64,000 nt of DNA from Gnetum montanum. Lineage: Eukaryota > Streptophyta > Gnetopsida > Gnetales > Gnetaceae. The stretch spans positions 340,239 to 404,238 of the forward strand of contig MNCI01005887.1 of the NCBI GenBank assembly GCA_015680685.1, read 5' to 3'. The notes beneath the pieces were generated by a model. The model was not told the DNA's origin. It did not search any database and was given only the letters and a program-made list of their open reading frames with translations. Position numbers and translations under genes: made by a program. This document shows, in pieces, positions 1-12,199 of the stretch; the first letter of the stretch is position 1, and the number at the start of each line of letters is the position of its first letter.

Positions 1-139
1 ATCATGAACATATGCATGTAGCTGAATGTAAAATGAGAGAACAAAATGTAAATTAAATATTTGTAAAAAAGGAAAGTAATGAGAAGGAATGAATCAAAAT
101 TGTAACTTGTGACATGTAAATGAAAACTTAACGTAACGT
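1..139. other. window edge, no feature recognised
   Basis: AT-rich sequence with no domain or structured repeat that I can identify. By position it should be the continuation of the minus-strand Tat-like element whose protease ends at 402. Confidence 0.4.
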
Positions 140-401
140 AACAAGAGTTTGTGAATTTGTACATGTTGAGCTCTAGTTTAAAGACATTTTGGGCCATGTA
201 CATCAATTTAAAGTCATGATGGACTGTCACATCTGTGTTAAAGAAAGAAGGATCACCAGTTTTAAGCCATAGTGGGCTGAAAGCAATAACAGTTTTAGGA
301 AGCTTTAAAAGGAATCGGTCATTTCTAGTAGTAGCTAGTTTAACGTCATTGCGGATGTTCGCTGGTAGTTTAACATCATTTCGAACAAGTGGTAGTTCAC
401 C
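140..401 (-). repeat. degenerate CTAGTTTAAGG-type tandem repeats after Tat protease
   Basis: Several diverged units of about 25-45 bp share a core like (C/G)(C)TAGTTTAA(A/C)GTCATnnnGG, for example at 172-200, 205-230, 330-350 and 365-385. The block starts directly beyond the stop of the protease ORF at 402. The same motif family recurs at 34190-34570, 38215-38290 and 44160-44460, always at a gene boundary of a Tat-like element, so it is a family-specific noncoding module. Unit borders are blurred by mutation. Confidence 0.7.
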
Positions 402-1130
402 CTAATTATTGAGTTGCTTTTTAATCCTTCGTAGTTTGACCTGAGGGGTAGGGCACGTAGGTATCATCTTATACTCACCTTCCCCTTCACTGGTGATGTC
501 AAAGGGTAATTTCGAACAAGAGACATTAGTGGGAATGGCTCCTATGTCTATGTTTTCTGGTGCTTCCTCAGTTTTAGAAGGATCATGAGTTAAAGGCTGG
601 TTCATATCTTGAAGTATGCTCATGGTTCCTTGTTTCGGCTTAGAGAACTCAACTTCTAACCCTTGATCCATTCCTGAGTGTGAGGAAGTGAGTGATGTTG
701 TCGTATCCCCATGTATGATGATTTCACCACCCTCATAAGGTAGGTGGATTTCTTGATGGATTGGTGAGGATACAGCTCTAAGTTGAGCTAGCCAAGGACA
801 TCCTAGAATTAGATTGAATCTCAACATTTCATCAACCACTACAAATTCAGCTGATGTGGGGAATTGGTCCCTTGCTATGAAATCCAAGGTAACCATGCCT
901 TTTACAACAACACAGGAACCACTGAAGGATTTTAAGAAAGAAGTTGTTGTGGGATGTATTTGCTCTGTAAGCCCTAGCTTTTCAATGACAATAAAGGGTA
1001 TTACATACATTGCTACACCATCATCGACATGCACCCTATGTATCTTGAAGTGGTTGACTTGTATTGTTATGAACATAGGGGTTGTAGTAACCTCTCCCAT
1101 TTTCTCATCTCACTTAATGTCATTAGCATG
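402..1130 (-). CDS. Tat-lineage retrotransposon aspartic protease (end of gag-pro)
   Basis: Retropepsin-like domain of a Ty3/gypsy polyprotein; such proteases mature gag-pol inside virus-like particles. The open frame of about 230 codons shows VHVDDGVAMYVIP, where the catalytic Asp sits in a DDG motif as usual for the Tat/Ogre lineage. About 65 residues later comes the hydrophobic FNLILGCPWLA motif, followed by the SSPIHQEIHLP segment seen in the same lineage. The C-terminal 100 residues are acidic and unstructured-looking. It follows the gag remnant at 1636-4207. The frame is open here, but the upstream gag is interrupted, so a functional polyprotein is unlikely. An antisense ORF at 814-1131 is its shadow. 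Confidence 0.85.
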
Positions 1131-1635
1131 AAACTCTAGGGATGTGGGCCTTGATTCTTGAGGTTGTGGGGACAATACTACATAAATGGATGACTCGTCT
1201 GCAGGAAGGTCCTCACTAATAGGAAATGAAGTCAACATATGCACAAGAGCTTCCCGATGTACCTGTGAAGTCATTACTAGATCATATAGGCTTAAGGAAG
1301 TATTCTTTTTTTTTCAAAGCCTACATGACTTGGGTCAATGCACTTGCTAGATCCTTACCATTTGGGGCACTCTTGTCTGTGGAGACTTGGTCCATTTGAC
1401 CTAGCATTCATATCTCTCGTGGAGGGATTTTTGTGTTGGTAATTGGGGATGTTGAGTTTGGAACCTTGTGAGTGCCAGTATTCTTATCTTGATGACTTGT
1501 GCTAGGCTCATCGATGGATGGAACCATAGGAACAACATTTAGCGGTATGGGCTTTGGTGGCCCTAATTTGTGCTCATGATGTTCCTTTTCTAGGCACTCT
1601 CTTGTGAGCTTGTCAGCAAGGCACTCTCGTAAGTG

Positions 1636-4207
1636 TCACAGGGGAACTGTAGGGGGTTGCATGTTAGGGTTTTTTGGTACTTGGATCACAAAGGGAGTGG
1701 GCTGGGTTTCTAATGGTATGGTTGCTACTTTGATGGAAGGAGGTACGTGAACGACGAATGGTTTTTCTGGTGCGAGGAACATGTGTATGACGAAAGGAGT
1801 TTGAGGAGATGTTGGGGTAGGTGTATTTTCTGAAAGCCTGTGAATCACAAAAGGCTTTTGCGGGACATCTTGTCCATTCTCCACATGGATAGTGTTAATC
1901 ACATATGGTGCATCATTAGTATTGAGAGGGTCCTTGTAGACTACCATGGGTTGGTTTTGGGGCCTTACTGGGTTTTCCTCATCAAATACTTTTTTACCCC
2001 TATCAATCATGCGATGTATATCCTATTTTAAGGTGAAGTAGTAGTCAGTTCATGCCCACACCATTGGTGATATTCGCAAAACCTGTCCAACCTAAAGCCT
2101 CTTGGAATGGGGGGCTCATTAGTTATTGCTAAAGCTAGGTTCTTATCCATAGGGGACATTTGTTTATGTTTGATTAACCCAGCCTTTAGAAGTTGATCTA
2201 ACAATTGTAAAGGCTTCATAGGTAAGGGTGTATATTGGGCAAGGTCCTTTTGTTTGAATTTATGAGTGTGACCCATGTTGGTATTTTTATTTGAGGAATA
2301 TTTGGATGTAGGCATAGGTGTAGTTCTTTCACGGCAGGTTGGAGTAGTGGGTTGTTTTCCTTTCTATCTTGGATTGTTAGGTTGGGCTATCTCTACCACT
2401 ACCTTTACCATCATTTTGGATTTATCCTTATCTTTCCTCGTATGTTGGCTCCTAAAGGTCGAGTAAGCTGGGTCATTACTTGTTTGCACTGCCTCCTCTA
2501 TGTTCTTTTGGCTCAAAGTACAAGCACTCAAATAATAAAGTTTTGATTTAATAAATTCATTCATGGTAGCCTTAAGGATGGTAAGCAGGTATGTTTTAGG
2601 GATGGGCTTGTGAAGTTCATTTAGGACTACACTCCACCTTTGGATAAATTTTTGTACTAGCTCTAACGACACCTGTTTAATCTGAATCAAGCTATCCAGT
2701 GTGGCTTCAAGCTTTAGATTATATTTGAAATGGGTAACAAACTAATGTAACAAATATTCTAGGTTGGATATGGAGTTACGGGGTAAAGCTCGATACCAGT
2801 CTAAGGCTTTTCCCATTAAGGACATAGCAAATACACACAGAATTACATGAGGCCAAGCCTGAAGCAATAGACATTCTAGTTAAAATGTTACTAGGTGGGC
2901 ATTTGAATCTCCCTCTCCATTGTATTTAGTTAGCTGGGGTAATGAGATCCCCTTTGTAAGGTTAACGGTGGTACTGAAGGGTTGATTGGATCATCTTGGT
3001 AGAAGTCCAGCATCTTGGATTCCTCACTGTTTATAGTTTTAAGGTGCTTTACCTCCTCAGTTAACAAGTGCATCATTTTCTTTGTGTTTACCCACTCTTG
3101 GGTGGTAGGCAGACTAGGTGGTTAAGTGGATTGCAATTGATAGTAAATTGCTTGTTGCATTGTTTGTGGAAAGGGAGACTGTTGGATTGTCGATTGTTGT
3201 GGTGGAGCAACATTCAAGGATGGGATTGCAGGGTGTGGTACACTGTAGTGAGTAGATTGGTGTTGCTAAAAAGCTAGTGAGACCCACTACCCAACCAGAG
3301 ATTATGAGGTGACGCCCTGAACATGTGGGGCTGAAGTAATCAAAGGTGCTCCATGGGTTTGCACTTGTGGTATGTAATGGGTGGACATGAAAGATGGTAT
3401 AACTGATGGCATCCCAATTACTTAAGGTCAGAAGATTGATCTTACATTATTTTGAGGAGGAGGTTGTCGAGACTATACTTGCGGGAGCATGATGGAAGTG
3501 GATGTATCAAATTGAATGTTGGACATGGAGAAGGTGGGAATGGAAGCGACTACTTCTTGTCAAGAAACCGATGCTTGAGTGTTTGTGAATGAAGGAGGAA
3601 GCACACTTTCTTCCAAGAAAGGTTACAATAATGAGTTTGTATGGGCATGAGGACTGATGGTATGGTATGAATCCCCATGCTTAGATTGGTCTGCAAAGTC
3701 ATCTTCCTCATCTCCACTCTGAGGCTCTATCGGAGGTGGCTATAAGGCTTGACTCCTTGCCATGAATAGCTAAGATATAAGTCGATGATGGTATTCAAAA
3801 AGGGGGATTATATCAAATGTTGAGGGAGTGAACTCACGACCTCCTTTGTAAATGAGCTCATAGTTTCGCTTTGCTTCTCTTTCTACGTGATCGATAGGTA
3901 GGTTGGCTTGAATCTTCACACAAATGAAGTTATATTGTTCTGGTGTGAGAATTGCATAAGTAGGGTCTTTGCCCTATAGCCTAAGTGACTGGCAAATTGG
4001 GCCTTGATGGTTTAGTTGTTCAATAATAGTTATGGTTTTCATCGTAGTCACAGGGTTTGAGGTCTCGACCCCAAAGTCAGAGATCGGCAGTGTCACTATG
4101 TTGATCTGGGAAGATTCCATAGTGAGCATGAGTAAAATGGGCATGGGTATCATCCAATTGTTCAATGCTACATGAAGAGAAGACACATCCAACTCCATCG
4201 GCAACAT
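1636..4207 (-). pseudogene. Tat-like retrotransposon gag, degenerate
   Basis: Gag capsid/nucleocapsid region read right to left. The N-terminal part, near 3974-4207 and 3810-3960, includes EQYNFICVKIQ and GGREFTPS. These match the same part of the second Tat copy at 48108-48311. The capsid core at 2364-2690 has the QKFIQRWSVVLNEL signature of plant gypsy gags. A remnant of the lineage's zinc-binding Cys-His segment is FCEYHQWCGHEL at about 2040-2080. A Pro/Val-rich linker, with repeated PFVIH/PFVVH-type phrases, fills 1636-2010 before the protease. Several frameshifts and stops break the frame. Confidence 0.8.
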
Positions 4208-4690
4208 AACTTATAATCCATAAGTAAGCATGATTGTTGTTCTAAAGGTAATATGGTAGATCCAAAGACATGCGATAACTAAGTATGCTAGTTGTGTTGG
4301 AATTTGTGAACCACGATGCTTAGTAAATGGATGAAGGATTTATTGGTTCTGTACTGACCGAAATCTTTGGCGTAAGGTTGGAAGGGAGAAACAAACACCA
4401 AAAGATTGTCAGAAAGACATAGCTGACCCTGCCTTTGCATGAGGGTAAGATGGAAAAGAAAAAAAAGGCAAAGTGCCTTGGATGGTTTACACGTAAATCA
4501 ACCAAGGAATTCCTTGAACTTAAGCTATGGCTTGCACTAGGGTAATCATAACTAGAAATGTGAACAATGGCGCATAAAATGCAAATAGAGCGTATACAGA
4601 AATGTATTGTAAACAAAGCGTAAACTGAATTTAAAATAGAGTAAACAATATAATGGAAAGAAAAAATGAACTATATTGTATTGCTTAGAA
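4208..4690 (-). other. Tat element 5' leader (gag upstream region)
   Basis: Noncoding sequence between the gag start and the inferred 5' LTR. In the complete copy the corresponding leader (48431-48903) is of similar length. I could not recognise a tRNA primer-binding site. The border with the LTR is uncertain. Confidence 0.4.
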
Positions 4691-6072
4691 TGAATGTGCA
4701 CCGGTCAAAGCGTAGCTGCACATGTGGATGGCAAGTCGAGCGCTAAGCCCCGAGGTGATATGCTTGCATGTGCTTAGATGCTAGGAGTCAAGTGCACTCA
4801 AGCATCCAAAAGTTGCTAGTTAGTGTTTCCTAAGTTGTCAACCTTCAAAATTGCCAACCCCATTTATGTGAATGGATTTATAAGGTCTGGCTAGGTTTGG
4901 GTATGGAACTCATAGATGGATCAATGGCTAAGAAATTAGAGGCAAATAGATCATGTGATAGGTGTTAGATGAACAGCTATGTGTCAATTGGACGTGCATA
5001 GGTGGGCTACGTTCTTGACCGGATGCACTATATCTTAGAACATGTATTGGCTTACACAAGCTAGCTTACGACCATGGAAGCAGATACAATTTGGAGTGTA
5101 AGAGCTTGACAAGCTCACAGATGATGAAAATTTACAATGAAAATGATAATGTACAACAAGAGAGATTGACTCTAGCTCTCTTGAAACTTCTCAGTCCCTA
5201 AATTGACTGCTGCAAGATGTCGATTTAAGTGGTTTTGTGGCTGTTTGAGGCATCTATGTTTCACCAGAGCTTCCAACATGAGTTGATTTTGTCTTGGCAT
5301 GTCCTCAGCATGTGTTTGGCGTGCTTTTGACTAGGCATGATCAGTACTCACGCTACACTCACGTTGTACTCACGTTGCCAACGTGGCCTCAGCGTGACCT
5401 GGGCATGAGTGAGCTGAAAATGACGTATTTCACACCAATTTTTGACCTTTGAAGCCTGTTTCTTGAGTACAGCAATTGGCTGACTATGGTTGACCTTGAG
5501 AGTAATCTACCCGTCGAAAATTGAACTTGGATGTACCTTGTTTTAAACCACTTCTAGTAGCTTCTGCTGGACTCACGCTATCAGCGTGAGCTTAATGTGA
5601 GCTACAAACACTTGTAATTTTGGACTTGAAATCTAGAATTCTAGAGGCTAGGACTTGAAGTTGTCAACAATGAACCCTAAGGATGACTTGCACCTTTGAA
5701 ATCAAACCATTTCAACTCAATTTTGAGGCTCTCAAAGTTGGTCACGATGTGCTCATGCTACCAACGTGACCTCAGCATGACCAACGCGTGAGTGGGAAAA
5801 TTTGTACAATTCGACCCAAAATTTGAACTCCCGAATGCTGAAACTTGAAGTGGACAATAGTGACCCTTGAGGATGGCTTGCACCCTTAGATTGGACCATC
5901 TTTGACTTGATTTTGGAGTCATTGAAGTTGCTCATGCTAAGGGCAAGCTAGCTTGACAAGCTGAGCATGAGTTACATGCCTTAGTCAAATGTTTGCCTCC
6001 TGAAAGCTCGAAAGGGTCTGAGTTGTTCTCACTTCAAAGTATTAGGCTGAAATTAGTGGCGTTTTAGGTTCA
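4690..6072 (-). repeat. 5' LTR of left-edge Tat-like element (approximate borders)
   Basis: Placed as an LTR because gag starts to its left, the neighbouring integrase is interrupted at its right edge, and it contains the clustered palindromes typical of the U3 regions here. Examples are the perfect CTCACGCTATCAGCGTGAG (5572-5590) and the long-armed CTCATGCT...AGCATGAG pair at about 5933-5970. The right edge is set at a CA (6071-6072), where integrase codons of the next element resume. The left edge is a guess based on leader length in the complete copy. The partner LTR is outside the window, so no target duplication can be checked. Confidence 0.5.
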
Positions 6073-6800
6073 TTTGGCTTACCCATTGGATTGTAGATAA
6101 TACAAATAAAAGAATGACTAGGTAATTTGGTACTGATAATAGAATTTAACTAGTTCTTTACACTTGAATTGAGGTTCATTATCAATCATAATCTAAAGAG
6201 GGACACTAAAGTGAGTGATTATATGATCCAAAATAAAATAAAAAACATACTTAGAAGTTACAGTACTTAAAGGAATAGCTTCAACCCACTTAGTAAAATA
6301 TTCAGTAACTATTAAAATAAACTAATGACCAAAAGAAGATGAAGGATTGATAGAAGCTATGAGATCTAGCCCTCATTTTTGAAAAGTCCATACAATTTTA
6401 GATGGCCTAAGCTCTTGGATGAAACATAAATAAGTAGAGCATGATGTTGATATGTATCACAAATTTTAACTATTGTATGCACATTCCTAGACCTTGTAGG
6501 TCACTAGAATCCTAATGAAATGATGCAAGCTACTAGAGACCATGATCCTAAATGACCTCCACATACATCAAAATGAACCTATTTTAACACATTTTATGTT
6601 TTCTCATGACTTAGAAAACATAGAAGAACACCTTAAATAGAGATGTGACATAAAAAACTAGGACCAAATATACAAAATAAATTTAGAATGTTTATGGAGA
6701 GCATCCTTTTGTGAATAGAATAGATGTTCAAGAGTTTCTCCAATTTGCAAGTATTGTACAATATCACGATATTATTCATCTTCCTCTAAGTTAACTAAGA
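6073..6800 (-). pseudogene. Tat-like integrase, truncated by LTR insertion
   Basis: Integrase inserts element cDNA into the genome. Reading right to left, remnants of the HHCC zinc-binding part (CGGHLG, then ICDTYQ) lie at about 6400-6560. The core phrase TEYFTKWVEAIPL is at about 6270-6310. A degenerate YYPQ-NGQ segment follows near 6073-6110, where the frame is cut by the LTR to the left. Many stops are present. It follows RNase H and RT of the same element on the minus strand. Confidence 0.75.
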
Positions 6801-7044
6801 TAATGTGTTCTATATCCATGAGTGTAATAGGTGTATCTTGTGTTGAATAAGATAAGTGATCCTTGAGAAAAGTAGGATTGAAAAAAAAAAGTAGCTAGTG
6901 TGTTAGCAAGCATGTTTTTTGAGTGGTGGATGTGCATGAATAAGCATACATCAAACTGAGAATCAAATTTTTTACTAAGTCTAGATAATTTTGAAGTTCT
7001 TCAACTTTGCAAGCATATTCATTATTTACCTGGTATATGACCAA

Positions 7045-7398
7045 CTAGGAATCACCATGTACGAAAAGTATTTTGGTTTCAAGTTGAAGGACTAAAAGCA
7101 AACCTTGGTTAAGACCTTCGTATTCAGTCACATTGTTAGTACATGAAAAATTAAATTTATAAGTTAAATAAATTAGATCCATACCTCGATAGTTTAGAAC
7201 ACAAGCTACGCTTGAGTCTTGGGCTATGTGTGCACCATCAAAATATAAGTATGAATTAAATTCTTGATGTTTCAACATCATAGTTGGAGAAGAGATTATC
7301 TCTTTCTTACCTAGTTTCTCAAGGGAAGGTTGGATGATTGTAGCAAATGGCTTGTCCCTTAATTGAGTGTTTGAAAAGGTAGGATAAGTCAAATTCAA
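7045..7398 (-). pseudogene. Tat-like RNase H domain
   Basis: Open stretch of about 117 codons with YLYFDGA (first catalytic Asp region), CTNNVTEYEGLNQGL (with the Glu) and VHGDS (later Asp). This is the standard order of a Ty3/gypsy RNase H, which degrades the RNA strand during reverse transcription. It lies between RT (7800-8720) and integrase (6073-6800), as expected for pol on the minus strand. The surrounding frame is broken. Confidence 0.85.
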
Positions 7399-7799
7399 TT
7401 AAGAGAGTCTTCTATTTTTCCATGCATTTGTTATCATATGGGTTGATGGCAATAGATCATAAAACATTATCTTGGAAAATGATTGAATATTTACCCCGAG
7501 TAGGTAGTATTTCCATTTCAGGAGTGCAAAGACAAGGCCTAAGAAATATTTTTCTATGTTCATGTAACATTTTTTGTAATAAAAAAGGGATGAAAAATGT
7601 AATAGATAAGGAGATCAACACCATCTTCATGCTATTGGCAAAGCATGACTACAAAAGAGTAAATAGACTTAGAAAGATAGCGATAAAAAGGAAGTTAAAT
7701 TAAGAAAGATGGAGGATGAAAAGATTATTAAGGGCCTTCTTGATTACATCGAAAGCCTCTTAACACTTTGGGTCCTAGTTGAAAGTTGTAGATTTCTTA

Positions 7800-8720
7800 A
7801 GAAGATGAGAAATGGAATGAAATTAGTTAGTTATGTTGCATATAAAATGGCAAATGGATTGAAGTATACCTTGTGGAATACTCATGTTTTTAAGATACTT
7901 AGGTGGTGGGAGGTTCATAGTTGCTTTAAATTTATCAAGCTCTCCTACTATACCATTAGTTGAAACTAGAAATCCTAACATCTTACTTGTTTCCATGTCA
8001 AAAATGCACTCCTTAGGGTTGTGGAGGTTATACTTGTTACAAAGAGTCAATACTATGTCTAAGTTGGTGGGATGGTCTGCCATGATGATAGACTTTACTA
8101 TTAGATCATCCATATAATCATTGATAGTTTTAAAAATCATGTCACTAAAGATGAAATTCATGGCCCATTGATATGTTGCTTTGGCATTCTTAAGCCCAAA
8201 AGACATTTTTGTGTAACAAAAGGTTCTCCATGGATTCATGCAAGTTGTGAAGCATTGATACTCAGTATTAATTCAAATTTGGTTATAACTCAAAAAGCTA
8301 TCCATGAAACTAAGTAAAGTGTGACCTGTCACTGTGTCTATAAATTGATTGATGTTGGGTAGTGGAAAATCATCTTTCAATGTCATTTTGTTAAGGTCAT
8401 TAAAATCAATGCATATTCTCATAGCTTCATTTTTATTAGAAATGACCACCATGTTGGATACCCAATCAAAATAATCTACAAAACATATAAATCCAATCTT
8501 GTAGAGTTTGGTGATCTTATCTTTTATGGTCAAGTCTAGATCAAGCTTGATATTTCAGGTCTTTTGCTTAACAGGTTTGGATCCTTCCTCAAGTATGGTG
8601 TTATGTTGTAAAAGAATGGGATCCAAACTGAACATGTTATCATATCCACATGAAAAGACAATAGAATATTTTCAATGTTTTTCTAGAATGGATTTCTCAA
8701 TCATTAGGTAGGTTTGCCCT
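7800..8720 (-). pseudogene. Tat-like reverse transcriptase (YMDD)
   Basis: RT fingers/palm in two open blocks. Block 8273-8533 has the NKNEAMRICIDFNDLNK and DDFPLPNINQFID motifs. Block 7823-8239 has MSFGLKNAKATYQ and the catalytic INDYMDDLIVKS. The FGLKNAxATYQ plus YxDD combination is typical of the Tat/Ogre lineage. A frameshift near 8240-8270 separates the blocks. RNase H follows downstream on the same strand. Confidence 0.88.
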
Positions 8721-9985
8721 CAATTGTAATATGTTTTCCTCATTTCAGTGATTTTTTATAGTAAGCTCTTGTAATGGATCATTAGTCAAAATGGGTTTAT
8801 TATCCAAGAAGGAAAGGTTAGTTGAGGGATTAAGTCTTGTTTGATGATATTGAGGGTCACAATGATAGAATATAAGAGATTAAGGAATGAAAAATCAATC
8901 AAGTCCTTGTTGGGAGGCTAAGAGATTTATCCATGGGGCCCATCCAAGATGGGTAGTTTGCACAAACAATGGATTAAGTTAGATACCATGGCTTGTAAAG
9001 CTTGAGAGAGAAAGAAATAATTGCATAAAATGGAATTAAAATGAGAAAAAAAGAGTTAGACAAGATTTTTATTTTGATTGCACAAAACAAGGAGAGTTAG
9101 AAAAAAATTAAAATTTTATAAGAAAGAGATTGGAAGAAGATTCTAAGTTTTGGGGAATGGTGAAAATTTTTCTAAGCTTGGAAGAGATAGGAAAGTCAAA
9201 AAATTTTCTAAGGTGTAGAGAAGAGATGAATAACAAATTTGCATAAGCAAAAGAGAAAATCATGAGAAAATTTTCAAAGTCTTAAGATGGGGAAAAGGTT
9301 TGAAAAGCTTTACATTAGGGTAAGGGAAAAAATTTCTAAGGGCTAGAAAAGTTAGAGAACTTTTTGTGGTATGGAACCAAGGTGGAGAAGTTAGAAAACT
9401 TTTCTAAGTTTTCAAGGTAAAATTGGATTCCAAAAATTTTATAAGGCATGGAAAACCAAACGATAAGTGTGAAAAAATTTGTATGTGTGAAGCATAAGGT
9501 TAAAAGGAGGAAATATTAAGATTATCAATTATGCTTTAGCCTTCACATTTTTGCTAAATGTGATAGATCTATGTTGAAATGTACTTACATGAATATTTTC
9601 ATGGGAATGAGGAACTATGATACAAAAGAACTACTATTTGTGGATTTTATGTTTTTATGCATTTAGGCTTTTATGGTTTTCTACGGTTATGGTATTTTTA
9701 AGTTATTTTTTATTTTAATTTCTATGTTTGTAACTTTATGAAATTTTTCAAATCTAAAAATGAAATAAACACTAAACAAAACATGTGATAAATATGATAC
9801 AAAGAAGAGTACATACTAGAGCAAGGTGATAATCAAGATTGTGCCAAACAAGTAACCATGATTAAAAATAAAAAAATGCAATAATTAAACCAATGTAAGA
9901 AAGCTAAAAATAATTTCATACTAAGAAACATACATAAACATAAAAGATAAACAAAGATAAAACAACCAAATAAGAAAAAAGATTT
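8721..9985 (-). other. noncoding spacer between protease and RT of a Tat-like element
   Basis: About 1.3 kb without recognisable domains separates protease from RT, although these are normally adjacent in Ty3/gypsy polyproteins. The stretch 9030-9480 contains many degenerate repeats of an AAATTTTCTAAG-like core. Similar AAAATTTTC-rich phrases occur at about 38340-38420, in the same position of the complete Tat copy. Confidence 0.55.
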
Positions 9986-10640
9986 AAGGTTGTGATGCCT
10001 TAGTGATGGATTTTCTAGCATCAAACCTAGTGAAAACCTTCATGCTCTTGACAGATTCAACATTATCTAATACATCAAATCCTATATCTACAAATTTGTA
10101 GATACTAGATGACTAAGGAATGATGACTTCAAACTTATTACCTTCCTTTGTTGAGGACATTTGGCCAATAAGAGTAGATTAAGATCCTAAGCTACTCTTT
10201 TTTAATACATATAATCCTAAAATAGCTAGGATTTTGGGATTGATGCACAAGACTATTTCTCTATTCTTATAAGGGAAGTGTATTTCTTGATGCAAGGGTT
10301 ATAAAACAACACGATGGTATGCTAACCAAGATCATCCAAGAATAACATTAATTTCAGATGAATCTCTAATGATAGTAAATACAACCTCAAACATGATCAT
10401 TCTTCCTATAGAAAAAGATAATTTTATTGTTCGTAGGATTACTACTCTAGCACCACTAAAAGAAACAAGAAAGGAGTGGTATTTAAGATATGTGACTTAT
10501 TTTTTAAGGTCGAGATGCTCAATGACTATCCATGATATGACATTAGTTTCAGCTCCATCATCCACGTGCACCAATAATAGTGACACATTATCTCCAATCT
10601 ATATAGTGATGTAAATTAGAAGCTAGCACATGACACCTGT
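9986..10640 (-). pseudogene. Tat-like aspartic protease, degenerate
   Basis: The minus frame reads VHVDDGAETNVISWIVIEHL, the active-site DDG region, near 10505-10570. It then reads the INVILG-SWLA motif near 10320-10360, matching the protease at 402-1130. A stop replaces the residue between G and S in the second motif. The tail runs to about 9986. It belongs with the RT at 7800-8720, with a spacer between. Confidence 0.75.
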
Positions 10641-11148
10641 CATAGGATGTGTTTGCTTGCTCCCCTCTTAAAGACCAAAAATTCACATTTATAATGCAAA
10701 GGATTAAGCACAAATGAGATTACATGAACATTGGGTTACATGTCTAAATGCATTATGATGGACTTTAGCACCTTAAGGAATGCTAAAAACATTCCGTTGG
10801 AGTGGAAATGAGATTAAAAAGAGAAAGATTTATCTCTTTTGACTTCATTGCAATGATGATTTGGGGGACAACCTTATTGCTAGAGGTTGGGTTTCCAAAA
10901 GCTAGTGTAGGAGGAACAACATTGGATGTGGTTGGTGAATTTGACATAATAATGGATGTAGGAGGATTTGCATTTAATGCACCTTGGAATAAAACTTTCT
11001 TTTTGTTTAGCTTGTTAGCCAATTCCTTCTCTTTTCCCTTATCATTGATTGCTATATTCTTTTGAGCTCTTGTGAGGATGTTGATGGGTGAAGTAGGGTT
11101 AGGGAGAAAAGAAGGCTCTTATGACTTGTGATAAATCATGTTTTTCAA
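10641..11148 (-). pseudogene. Tat-like gag-protease linker, cut by Athila-like insertion
   Basis: The minus-strand open stretch (10783-11022) is rich in Pro, Ser, Thr and Asn. It occupies the place of the gag-protease linker of the left-edge copy. Its upstream gag is missing because the LTR of a plus-strand element begins at about 11149. Confidence 0.5.
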
Positions 11149-11991
11149 TGCTTCGATATCAGGGTGTTCGCGATATCGGGTACATGATATTGAGTACGCG
11201 ATATCATGGCCCAAGATGCGATATCATACAATTGATATCACAGGGTTACTCCTGGGTCCATAAATACAGCACCCAGGTGCACAATTGGGAGTAAGTTTTT
11301 GGCAGTTAAATAGTGAAACTCTTGTTGTTTGTTCATTTGAGAGTTAGAATATTTTCCAAGTGCCCGTAGTAGGAGATCTGAGTGTGAACGGATCTTTATT
11401 CAAGCATTGATGTACCTAAAAACACCATTGTATTAACAATAAAGATGAACTCTTTGATCCATTCCTTGCAGCACTTGAGAGTTTCTTTCCTATGCATTTA
11501 TATGTCATGCAATTTACATTAATGTTATTTATGCAGTAATTAATTTTGATCAATAAATAAAATCATTAAAATACACAAGCATGACCCCTTCAAACATACA
11601 TGTGACACTTGGTAGCTCAGAAACGATTAGCATTTGACAATCCAGCAGTGTTCACATAAAGTTCATGATGTGCTCGAGAAGTGAGAATGGTTACTTGTGT
11701 TAGGCTAGATTAGACCATAGTTGACTTAGTAATCAATCACTCTTACTTTTATTCTTGTTCTAGGTGAGTAATTTCATAAAAACATAAAATAATAAAAATC
11801 CTACACCTCAGTCACACTTAATCATACAATTGCATTTCACAAGTGAGACTGAGAAGATAATGAATGGACAAAAAATATGCACTATTTAGCTCTAGCGTAC
11901 TTAGTAATTATAGTCTACAGAATTCAACCAGATCGTAGGTGAATGCTTGTGATTCGTATGGTTGGGCATAGGGGTACCTTTTCGCTCATCA
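11149..11991 (+). repeat. 5' LTR of plus-strand Athila-like element
   Basis: About 843 bp, closely matching in layout the LTRs at 29235-30089 and 57763-58596. U3 holds several GATATC-centred palindromes (11155-11245) and a TATA-like CATAAATA near 11259. R/U5 has an AATAAAGATGAAC stretch and ends ...CTCATCA, followed after one base by a degraded primer-binding site. The start could instead be a TG at 11129. No target duplication could be matched. Confidence 0.75.
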
Positions 11992-11992
11992 T

Positions 11993-12010
11993 TGCCACTA
12001 TTGCCGAGAA
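11993..12010 (+). other. degenerate tRNA-Asp-type primer-binding site
   Basis: TGCCACTATTGCCGAGAA aligns with the better preserved site at 58598-58615 and with the TGGCGCCGTTGCCGGGGA type complementary to the 3' end of plant tRNA-Asp, used by Athila elements. It starts one base after the LTR. Confidence 0.7.
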
Positions 12011-12199
12011 CTGTAGTTCTTTGTGTGCTATCTAAACCCAGTGAAACTTAATAACCTTGTTGTTCGAATCCTAAGAGTCAAATCCTCTAAAAACAAAAAT
12101 TATTATTATCATTAAATTAAATCTCAACTGCACATTGTTTATTAACATAAAATATCTTCTTCTCATAGGATCCCATCTCTTCCCAAGGCAATTTAGGTG

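Noticed and set aside
814-1131. Plus-strand 105-codon ORF
   Set aside because: Exact antisense shadow of the Tat protease; a similar shadow occurs at 10369-10614.
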